Shown: in pieces, positions 50,848 to 58,397 of the stretch
Layout of the letters: each line of letters opens with the position of its first letter
How positions within the stretch are numbered: the first letter of the stretch is position 1
Program-made: the position numbers and the translations under genes
Notes under the pieces: model-generated
What the model saw: only the letters and a program-made list of their open reading frames with translations
Told to the model about the DNA's origin: nothing
The model's database searches: none
Assembly: GCF_030372765.1 (NCBI RefSeq)
Contig: NZ_JAUCMW010000019.1
Coordinates: forward strand, 38,953 to 102,952
Length of the DNA: 64,000 nucleotides
Origin: Labilibaculum sp. K2S
GTDB lineage: Bacteria > Bacteroidota > Bacteroidia > Bacteroidales > Marinifilaceae
Direction of reading: 5' to 3'

Positions 50848-53331
50848 ATGAAATTAAAGCATATGTATACATTGCTCTTACTGGTATTTTCGCTATACAA
50901 TACCAGTAAAGGTCAATCATATAAGCAGACAGATCTAGGTATTAAAACAGTAATAAATTCTACTGAAATAGAAATTCAATTTTATGGATCATCTACAGTT
51001 CGGATATTAAAATTTCCAGAGGGTGACGAATTTGAAAAAAAGAGTCTTTCTGTGATTAAGAAGCCTCAGAAAGAGATTTTTAATATCTCAGAAATGGGCA
51101 AGGAAATTATTTTGAAGAGTAAGAAAATTAGTGTTGTATTAAATCTAAAGAATGGGCAAGTGGCATTTAAAACAATATCAGGAGAACCTTTGTTGAACGA
51201 AAAAAAATATGGAGGTAAATTTACTGACTTTATTGATGCCGGAGATACAACTTACAGTGTCTCACAGTCATATATTCTGGATGAAAACGAGGCAATATAC
51301 GGACTTGGAATTTTGCAGAACGGTAAAATGTCGCAACGAAATCAACAAGTTCAAATGGTACAGAATAATACCTGGGATTTTACCACTTTCTTTCAATCGG
51401 TGAAAGGCTACGGTTTGTTTTGGGATAACTATTCGCCAACAACCTTTACCGACAATGAAGCAAGTACTGAATTTCTTTCGGAAGTTGGCGATTGTATCGA
51501 CTACTATTTTATGTATGGCAAAAATGCCGATGGCGTGGTTGCTGAAATGAGGGAGCTTACAGGTGAAGTGCCCATGTTCCCACTTTGGACCTATGGTTTT
51601 TGGCAAAGCAGAGAGCGTTACAAAACTCAGGATGAAGTGGTAGGAGTTGTTGAAAAATACCGTGAGTTAGGCGTTCCTCTGGATGGTATTATCCAAGACT
51701 GGCAATATTGGGGCGACAACTATCACTGGAATGCCATGCAGTTTTTAAATCCAGGTTTTCCTGAACCGCAAAAATTTGTTGACGACGTACATAATTTAAA
51801 TGCGCACCTTATCATCTCTATCTGGTCGTCTTTTGGCCCTAAAACGTCGCAATTTAAACTATTGCAGGACAAAGGCATGTTGATGGATTTCCAAACATGG
51901 CCTCAGTCAGGTAAAGATGTTTGGCCACCGGACATGAATTATCCTTCTGGTGTTCAGGTTTACGATGCCTATCATCCCGAGGCAAAAGATATTTATTGGG
52001 AACATCTTAATAAAGGACTTTTCTCTTTAGGCATTGATGGCTGGTGGATGGATTCAACCGAGCCCGACCATTTAGATGTTAAGCCAGAAGATTTTGATAA
52101 TAAAACTTATCTGGGTTCTTTCAGAAAGGTACGTAATGCTTATCCTCTGGAAACAGTTGGAGGTGTGTATGAGCACCAGCGCAAGCAAACTTCTGATAAA
52201 CGGGTGTTTATTTTAACCCGTTCCGGTTTTGCCGGGCAGCAACGCTATGGTAGTAATGTTTGGTCGGGCGATTTGGGTTCGTCATGGGAGGCTTTGCGTA
52301 ACCAGATTCCTGCCGGCCTTAACTTCACCCTTACCGGAAACCCGAATTTCAATTCAGATATTGGCGGTTTCTTTGCCGGAGCCTACAACCTATCCTATAA
52401 TGATGGTACAGCTGCAAAAAATCCACTTTTCCAGGAGTTGTATGTACGCTGGTTGCAATACGGAGTATTTACACCAATGATGCGTTCTCATGGCACCGAT
52501 CTAAAAAGAGAGATTTATTATTTCGGAGAAAAAGGCGAGCCTGTTTACGATGCCATTGAAAATGCCATCAAATTACGTTATTCGCTGCTTCCTTTTATTT
52601 ACTCCACTTCGTGGGATGTTACAAAACAGCAAGGCAGCTTTATGCGTGCTTTGGTGATGGATTTTACGGATGATAAAAAAGTATGGGATTTGAATGACGA
52701 ATACATGTTTGGCAAATCCATTTTAGTTGCCCCTGTTCTTCAAGCTCAATACACACCGGAAAAAGTGGTGAAAGTAGATAAAAAAACAGGCTGGAATAAA
52801 GGGCAGGAAATAGGCGAGAATGGTTTTCCAGTGGTAGATTTTATGCCTGTTAAATCGTCAACCGTTTATTTGCCTGAAGGCGCTGATTGGTATGACTTCT
52901 GGACTAACGAAAAGTACCACGGTGGACAAGAAATAACCAAAGAAACAACAATAAATACCATACCTTTTTACATCAAAGAAGGGAGCATTATTCCAATAGG
53001 GCCAAAAGTACAATATGCCACTGAAAAGAATTGGGATAATCTGGAAATAAGAGTTTACGAAGGTGCCAATGGCGAGTTCTCCCTTTACGAAGATGAAAAC
53101 GACAATTACAATTATGAGAAAGGTTTATACTCAACCATCTCTTTTAATTGGAACGATGCTAAAAAAACATTAACCATCGATAATCGCAAGGGGGATTTTC
53201 CTGGAATGATTAAAGAGCGTACTTTCCGCATTGTTAAAGTGGCCAAAGGCAAAGCGGCAGGAAATGAGGTTGTTATGTCGTTTGATAAAGTGGTTAAGTA
53301 CAACGGAAAGAAAGTGTTGGTTAAATTTTAA
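50848..53331 (+). CDS. GH31 glycoside hydrolase (alpha-xylosidase-like)
   Basis: ATG 50848 starts the signal peptide MKLKHMYTLLLLVFSLYNTS...Q; upstream TTG 50812 and ATG 50824 are alternatives. An N-terminal beta-sandwich precedes the barrel, then a proximal beta domain and a DUF5110-type C-terminus. 'GIDGWWMDSTEPD' carries nucleophile Asp402, and 'WSGDLGSSWE' carries acid/base Asp475. The sequences 'GVPLDGIIQDWQYWG' and 'WSGFWQSRERY'-like 'FWQSRERYKTQDE' are those of the alpha-xylosidase branch of GH31. It would remove alpha-xylose from xyloglucan or from highly branched arabinoxylan. Unlike its paralog at 61065 it lacks a PA14 insert and is not a lipoprotein. It starts 60 bp after GH5 and sits 24 bp before GH27. 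Confidence 0.9.
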   Translation: MKLKHMYTLLLLVFSLYNTSKGQSYKQTDLGIKTVINSTEIEIQFYGSSTVRILKFPEGDEFEKKSLSVIKKPQKEIFNISEMGKEIILKSKKISVVLNLKNGQVAFKTISGEPLLNEKKYGGKFTDFIDAGDTTYSVSQSYILDENEAIYGLGILQNGKMSQRNQQVQMVQNNTWDFTTFFQSVKGYGLFWDNYSPTTFTDNEASTEFLSEVGDCIDYYFMYGKNADGVVAEMRELTGEVPMFPLWTYGFWQSRERYKTQDEVVGVVEKYRELGVPLDGIIQDWQYWGDNYHWNAMQFLNPGFPEPQKFVDDVHNLNAHLIISIWSSFGPKTSQFKLLQDKGMLMDFQTWPQSGKDVWPPDMNYPSGVQVYDAYHPEAKDIYWEHLNKGLFSLGIDGWWMDSTEPDHLDVKPEDFDNKTYLGSFRKVRNAYPLETVGGVYEHQRKQTSDKRVFILTRSGFAGQQRYGSNVWSGDLGSSWEALRNQIPAGLNFTLTGNPNFNSDIGGFFAGAYNLSYNDGTAAKNPLFQELYVRWLQYGVFTPMMRSHGTDLKREIYYFGEKGEPVYDAIENAIKLRYSLLPFIYSTSWDVTKQQGSFMRALVMDFTDDKKVWDLNDEYMFGKSILVAPVLQAQYTPEKVVKVDKKTGWNKGQEIGENGFPVVDFMPVKSSTVYLPEGADWYDFWTNEKYHGGQEITKETTINTIPFYIKEGSIIPIGPKVQYATEKNWDNLEIRVYEGANGEFSLYEDENDNYNYEKGLYSTISFNWNDAKKTLTIDNRKGDFPGMIKERTFRIVKVAKGKAAGNEVVMSFDKVVKYNGKKVLVKF

Positions 53332-53355
53332 TAGGTATATAAAATATAGTGACTT

Positions 53356-55401
53356 ATGAATGCGATTAAGAATATCACATTGACAGGTATTATTGGATTG
53401 GTATTATTAGCCGGTCTGTGTGGAATGCAAGATCTATCAGCCCAAACAGTATGGCTTGATGAACTAGACCTGAGTACGGCAACCCAAGGATATGGTGTGC
53501 CTGTGAAAAACAAATCTTTAGATGGCAACACGATGACTATCGCAGGGCAAACCTTTGAACGTGGTTTTGCTACCCATGCGGTAAGTTCGTTACTTGTTTT
53601 AACTGAAGGTAAAGCAAATGCATTTACTGCAAAAGTAGGGCTTGATGATGAAATGAAAGGGCATGAGCCTGCTGTGGAGTTTGAAATTTATGGCGATGGA
53701 AATAAACTTTGGTCCAGCGGGGTGATGCATTTAGGCGATTCTGCTAAAGAATGTTCTGTTGCATTAACCGGCATTAAGAAAGTAGAATTGGTAGTTACCG
53801 ATGGAGGCAATGGCAATTACTACGACCATGCCGATTGGGTAGATGCTAAATTTGAAACCACAGGAGTTACAACATTAAAAACCTATAATCCAATTGCGAG
53901 CGAACCGTATATTTTAACTCCAAAACCATCGGATAAGCCAAGGTTGACTGGAGCTAAGGTTTTTGGCGTACGCCCGGGTTCGCCGTTTCAATTCTTAGTT
54001 ACTGCAACAGGCGACAGGCCAATGGAATTTTCGGCCCAAAAATTACCAAAGGGATTGAAATTGAATCCTCAAACAGGTATTATTACAGGAAAATTGCATG
54101 AAAAAAGAACCTATGAAGTTACCTTATCTGCCAAAAATGCTAAAGGTAAAGCAGAAAGAAAACTTCGTATAGTTTGTGGAGACCAAATTGCCCTCACACC
54201 ACCAATGGGTTGGAACAGTTGGAACTGTTTTGCTCAAGAGGTTTCTGCCGAAAAAGTTAAAAGCGCTGCCGATGCTATGGCTAAAAGTGGCTTGATTAAC
54301 CATGGCTGGACATATATAAATATTGATGACTTTTGGAATAACCATCGCGATTCTGAAGACGCTTCTTTAAGAGGGGAATTAAGGGATGCTAATGGAAAAA
54401 TCGTACCTAATAAACGATTTGAAGATATGAAAGGCCTTGCTGATTATGTGCATGGACTTGGCCTTAAAATAGGTCTTTATTCCAGCCCAGGCCCTTGGTC
54501 GTGTGGTGGATGTGCCGGTAGCTTTGGTTTTGAAGAGTTGGATGCTGAAACTTATGCTGAGTGGGGCTTTGATTACCTTAAATATGACTGGTGTAGTTAT
54601 GGAAATGTAATTGATGGCTTGCCCGATAATGACCCATATAAAGTGTCATCGCTCTCCTATAATGGTGGAGGCGAGCTGAATACCGCAATGAAACCTTTCA
54701 AACTAATGGGGGATTATCTTAGGGAGCAACCACGTGATATTGTTTTCAGTGTCTGTCAATATGGTATGTCCGATGTATGGAAATGGGGAGGTTCAGTTGG
54801 CGGCAATTGCTGGCGTACCACCAACGATATTACCGATACATGGGTAAGTGTGAAAAACATTGCTCTCGACCAGGATAAATCTGCTCCTTATGCCAAACCG
54901 GGCAACTGGAACGACCCTGATATGTTGGTAGTTGGCCATGTTGGTTGGGGAAATACACACCCTAGCAAGCTAAAGCCTGACGAACAGTATTTGCACATTA
55001 GTTTATGGAGCCTTTTTGCCGCACCTCTTTTAATAGGTTGTGACATGGAAAAATTGGATGATTTTACCTTGAATCTGCTTACAAACGATGAAGTGATTGA
55101 TGTTAATCAGGATCCGCTTGGAAAACAGGCTACCTGTATCCAAACCATTGGGGATTTAAGGATTTATGTGAAGGAACTTGAAGATGGTAGCCGTGCAGTT
55201 GGTTTCTGCAATTTCGGAGCAGAGATAGTAGATGCTCAATACAGCGATTTCGAAAAGTTGGGCATAAAAGGAAATGTTACCGTACGTGACCTTTGGCGCC
55301 AGAAAGATATTGCTGAAATAGATACCAATACTCAAAAGCTGGCAATTAAAGTTCCGGCGCATGGAGTCCTTCTGTATAAATTTAATTCTGGTAAATATTA
55401 A
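53356..55401 (+). CDS. NPCBM - Ig - GH27 alpha-galactosidase-family enzyme
   Basis: Residues 1-30 form a signal peptide ('IIGLVLLAGLCGMQDLSAQ'). An NPCBM domain follows (about 31-170, 'TFERGFATHAVSSLLV', 'VVTDGGNGNYYDHADWVDAK'), then a putative-Ig (He_PIG) module (about 195-275, 'LPKGLKLNPQTGIITG'). The GH27 barrel has the opening 'LTPPMGWNSWNCF', nucleophile Asp411 in 'LKYDWC' and acid/base Asp522 in 'NWNDPDML'. NPCBM modules in such enzymes bind terminal galactose. GH27 enzymes cut alpha-D-galactose or beta-L-arabinopyranose, both found on arabinoxylan side chains. The next gene, GH43, starts 3 bp after the stop, so the two are translationally linked. Confidence 0.93.
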   Translation: MNAIKNITLTGIIGLVLLAGLCGMQDLSAQTVWLDELDLSTATQGYGVPVKNKSLDGNTMTIAGQTFERGFATHAVSSLLVLTEGKANAFTAKVGLDDEMKGHEPAVEFEIYGDGNKLWSSGVMHLGDSAKECSVALTGIKKVELVVTDGGNGNYYDHADWVDAKFETTGVTTLKTYNPIASEPYILTPKPSDKPRLTGAKVFGVRPGSPFQFLVTATGDRPMEFSAQKLPKGLKLNPQTGIITGKLHEKRTYEVTLSAKNAKGKAERKLRIVCGDQIALTPPMGWNSWNCFAQEVSAEKVKSAADAMAKSGLINHGWTYINIDDFWNNHRDSEDASLRGELRDANGKIVPNKRFEDMKGLADYVHGLGLKIGLYSSPGPWSCGGCAGSFGFEELDAETYAEWGFDYLKYDWCSYGNVIDGLPDNDPYKVSSLSYNGGGELNTAMKPFKLMGDYLREQPRDIVFSVCQYGMSDVWKWGGSVGGNCWRTTNDITDTWVSVKNIALDQDKSAPYAKPGNWNDPDMLVVGHVGWGNTHPSKLKPDEQYLHISLWSLFAAPLLIGCDMEKLDDFTLNLLTNDEVIDVNQDPLGKQATCIQTIGDLRIYVKELEDGSRAVGFCNFGAEIVDAQYSDFEKLGIKGNVTVRDLWRQKDIAEIDTNTQKLAIKVPAHGVLLYKFNSGKY

Positions 55402-55404
55402 AAT

Positions 55405-56796
55405 ATGAATTTACAAATATCAAATATGCTTAGAATCGCTTCAATATTAGTCCTAACAGTTTTACTTTTTACGGGTTCTGTTTATGCTCAAAACCCAATT
55501 GTGCAAACCAATTTTACTGCCGATCCGGCACCAATGGTTTACAATGATACCGTTTACCTTTATACGTCTCACGATGAGGACAGCACAGTAGCCAATTTTT
55601 TTACCATGTACGATTGGCGTTGTTATTCATCAACTGATATGGTTAACTGGACGGACCACGGCGCAGTTGCCTCGTTAAAAAACTTCAGATGGTTGGATAA
55701 AACCAATGGTGCTTGGGCGGTTCAGTGTATCGAACGCAATGGCAAATATTACCTCTATGTACCTATTCACGGAACCGGGGTTTGTGTTTTGGTAGCCGAT
55801 TCGCCTTATGGACCTTTTACCGATATTTTAGGAAAACAACTAGTTGATAGTGACCATTTATGGCAAGATATTGATCCTACTGTTTTTGTCGACGACGATG
55901 GGCAGGCCTACCTATATTGGGGCAACCCTAGTGTTTGGTATGTGAAATTGAATGAAGATATGGTTTCGTATGACCATAGCATAGGCAATAACGGAGTAGT
56001 ATCGGTTGATATGACTGCCGAATCGTTTGGCGAAAGTGTAAGGCCAGATGGTAAACTAGGTACTAAATATGTTGAAGGCCCTTGGTTTTATAAGCGCAAC
56101 AATCTTTATTATCTTATTTATGCCGCCAATGGAGTTCCTGAAAGTATTGGGTATTCAACATCTCCATCGCCAACGGGTCCATGGACATATCAGGGATTAA
56201 TAATGGAGCGATATCCTAAACTTTCATTTACAAATCACTCTGGAACTATTGATTTTAAAGGGAATTCGTATTTCTTCTACCACAACGAAGCTTTGCCAAA
56301 TGGAGGCGGTTTCAGGCGTTCCTCTTGTGTTGAACAATTTGAATACAACGAAGATGGATCAATTCCATTAATGGTACCAACAAAAGAAGGTGTAACATCA
56401 AGTTTGGAACCCTTAAATCCGTTCAAAAGAACGGAAGCTGAAACCATTGCCTGGTCCGAAGGATTGAAAACGACAGAGGGTAGCAATGGTGTGTATGTTT
56501 CGCAAATTAATGACAACGATTACTTAAAAGTGCGTAGTGTTGATTTTGCAAAAGGTGCTAAAAAGTTCGAAGCTACTGCAGCTTCCCTAGCCGGAGGGAA
56601 AATTGAGATTCGTCTAGATGCTAAAGATGGCCAGTTGATTGGCGTTTGTGAAATTACCAAAACTGATGGGGAAGCTATTTGGAAATCATTCACTGCCAAG
56701 GTCGATAAAGTCAAAGGTGTTCACGATTTATATTTTGTGTTTAAAGGCAATGACGGTCAATTGTTCAATTTTGACCATTGGAAGTTTATTAAATAG
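55405..56796 (+). CDS. GH43 glycoside hydrolase with CBM6-like C-terminal domain
   Basis: Signal peptide MLRIASILVLTVLLFTGSVYAQ (from the second Met, or including the seven preceding residues from 55405). The five-bladed propeller shows the three acidic residues of the family: Asp40 in 'FTADPAPMV' (base), Asp157 in 'WQDIDPTVFVDDDG' (pKa modulator) and Glu224 in 'KYVEGPWF' (acid). The last 125 residues ('EAETIAWSEGLKTTE', 'VHDLYFVFKGNDGQLFNFDH') form a CBM6-like beta-sandwich. It is an arabinofuranosidase, xylosidase or related exo-enzyme; the subfamily is not assigned. It is linked to GH27 with a 3-bp gap and followed by a hairpin. Confidence 0.93.
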   Translation: MNLQISNMLRIASILVLTVLLFTGSVYAQNPIVQTNFTADPAPMVYNDTVYLYTSHDEDSTVANFFTMYDWRCYSSTDMVNWTDHGAVASLKNFRWLDKTNGAWAVQCIERNGKYYLYVPIHGTGVCVLVADSPYGPFTDILGKQLVDSDHLWQDIDPTVFVDDDGQAYLYWGNPSVWYVKLNEDMVSYDHSIGNNGVVSVDMTAESFGESVRPDGKLGTKYVEGPWFYKRNNLYYLIYAANGVPESIGYSTSPSPTGPWTYQGLIMERYPKLSFTNHSGTIDFKGNSYFFYHNEALPNGGGFRRSSCVEQFEYNEDGSIPLMVPTKEGVTSSLEPLNPFKRTEAETIAWSEGLKTTEGSNGVYVSQINDNDYLKVRSVDFAKGAKKFEATAASLAGGKIEIRLDAKDGQLIGVCEITKTDGEAIWKSFTAKVDKVKGVHDLYFVFKGNDGQLFNFDHWKFIK

Positions 56797-56807
56797 TTGA
56801 GAATAAG

Positions 56808-56835
56808 AGGCTATGCTTTTTTTTAGGCATAGCCT
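56808..56835 (+). terminator. Hairpin after the GH43 gene
   Basis: 'aggctatgc' (56808-56816) and 'gcatagcct' (56827-56835) pair perfectly. The loop consists mostly of T and no T-run follows the stem, so it is an imperfect terminator that could let some transcription through. It lies 11 bp past the stop. Confidence 0.55.
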
Positions 56836-57041
56836 TCAATACATAGCAATTCCCTAAAGTTATTTTGAAAGAAGAAAACGGTAACGGAGTCATATCTGTA
56901 ACGTTAGGATGTGATAAGCGTTGTTTGTATTTTGAGCAGTTGTCGGCGTATTAATGTGGTTAATAGATTTATATAGGCAGGATTTTCGCTGAATATAGAG
57001 CGTTTTAGTAGTTGAAAAGTTTATCTAAAAAGAAAGTTAAA

Positions 57042-57593
57042 ATGATTAAAAATATTCTGGTGTTAAGCTTATTATTGCTAACTGCTTTTATTCCTTTCAA
57101 TATATTAGCGCAGCTAACTCCCACTGAAAAAGAGGAGCGTGTTTATAAAGATTTTAAGGTGGAGTTCATGTGGGATGCTAAAGTCGAAATTGGCAATATG
57201 GTTATTGTTGCAGACAGCAAGCATGGTACCCGCCGGATGATACCAATTAAAGGAGGCTCGTTTAAAGGTCCCAACATACAAGGCGAAGTTTTGCCAGGCG
57301 GTGAAGATTGGCAAGTGGTGCGCCCCGATGGTGATACAGAACTCAATGCACGTTACTTGCTTAAAACGAATGATAGCATTATAATTCAGGTTATAAACAA
57401 AGCACTGATGCATGTACCTGCAAAAGGGGAAGAGGGTGGTTTTTATGTAAAATCAGTTGTTGATTTGGAAGCTCCAAACGATAGCCAATATGCTTATCTT
57501 AATCATGCCATTTTTTTGGGAACACTTACTATGCCACAGTTAAATCCAGGCGAAAAGCCTTATGTTATAATTGGTGTGTACAAGTTGCTGTAA
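57042..57593 (+). CDS. Exported DUF3237-family protein
   Basis: ATG 57042 is chosen over the TTG at 57012, because it starts the signal peptide MIKNILVLSLLLLTAFIPFN directly. The mature 155 residues match DUF3237: 'EFMWDAKVEIGNMVIVADSK', 'GTRRMIPIKGGSFKGPNIQG', 'VLPGGEDWQVVRPDGDTELN', 'ARYLLKTNDSIIIQVINKAL' and the closing 'PYVIIGVYKL'. The family folds as a small beta barrel and has no proven enzymatic role. In a hydrolase block an exported member may bind or modify a released product. It is separated from GH43 by a hairpin and about 200 bp, so it probably has its own promoter. Confidence 0.88.
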   Translation: MIKNILVLSLLLLTAFIPFNILAQLTPTEKEERVYKDFKVEFMWDAKVEIGNMVIVADSKHGTRRMIPIKGGSFKGPNIQGEVLPGGEDWQVVRPDGDTELNARYLLKTNDSIIIQVINKALMHVPAKGEEGGFYVKSVVDLEAPNDSQYAYLNHAIFLGTLTMPQLNPGEKPYVIIGVYKLL

Positions 57594-57611
57594 GAAATCT
57601 CCTCAACTAGA

Positions 57612-57710
57612 GTTTTCTATAATTTATATTTTTCTGATCCAGATGGACTGGCTATAACTTATCTGGTTGAAATACCATTCGTTTCTTCCAATGTTTTTAG
57701 GTTTGAATAA
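57612..57710 (+). pseudogene. Possible scrap of a glyoxalase/VOC-type gene
   Basis: The short frame 'YNLYFSDPDGLAITYLVEI' ... 'NVFRFE' then stop resembles the last strand of VOC-superfamily proteins ('.Y..DPDG..IE...'). There is no start and no upstream domain. It sits just after the DUF3237 stop in a gap that also holds a GH127 scrap. Short matches of this type can be chance. Confidence 0.35.
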
Positions 57711-57767
57711 GCGACTTTGAAGATGAGAGAATTAATGTTTCAGAAATTTCATCATAGATTGCCATAA

Positions 57768-57986
57768 TGAGAGTCCGCTATTGGGGCGCAGAATGGGGTA
57801 GCAGGAAATTTGATATTTATATCGACGATGAAAAACTTCTGACTGAAGACAACACCGGAAAGTGGAATATTCCATTCCCAACTCGATGGTTGTTGGAAAA
57901 GACCATGTAAGGGTGAAATTTCAAGCTCTTCCGAGTAATGTTGCTGGTGTGATGTATTATGTTAGATTGTTAAGGCGGCGCAGATA
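57768..57986 (+). pseudogene. Truncated copy of the GH127 C-terminal domain
   Basis: The first 100 bases (about 57770-57871) match 37038-37132 of the GH127 gene with only one or two changes and encode 'RVRYWGAEWGSRKFDIYIDD'. About 20 bases are then missing and the frame shifts. The rest ('MVVGKDHVRVKFQALPSNVA', 'MYYVRLL') is a diverged version of the GH127 end. It is preceded by 'atgtttcagaaatttcatca' (57735-57754), also found beside the scrap at 34796. No start or catalytic part exists. Confidence 0.85.
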
Positions 57987-58397
57987 AATAAACTCGTTAC
58001 TTATTTATAGGTACTAGCTATATCGATTCAAGTATTTGAATCCAATTATGAATTATAAGTTACATAAATGCATCATTGAAAAAGTAAATTTATTAATAAT
58101 ACCAGATAATCTCAATAGTAGATATAATCATTTAGCTTTTAGAAGATTAATGTTGTTTTTGTAAAAAAAATGATCTGAATTTCTTCCAACCATGACTGCC
58201 TTTAGGGTTGTCTTTGTTTTTTGTAGGCATTACCAATGTGTAAATGTTGGTCGGAAATATAGAACTGCCAGATGTCTGTATTTTAAACTATAATATTTGA
58301 ATTTGAAAACGTTTTGGGGCATAATAGCCTATTTTTGATGAAATTAAAAAATAGAAATGCTTTACGCAAAGCTAAAATACATATAGAAAACCAGTTT
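57987..58397 (+). other. Gap before the GH95 gene
   Basis: No gene or hairpin is evident. It is A/T-rich and probably contains the promoter for the GH95-GH31 pair. A longer in-frame start for GH95 at 58314 would give a polar 28-residue extension before the signal peptide and is unlikely. Confidence 0.3.
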
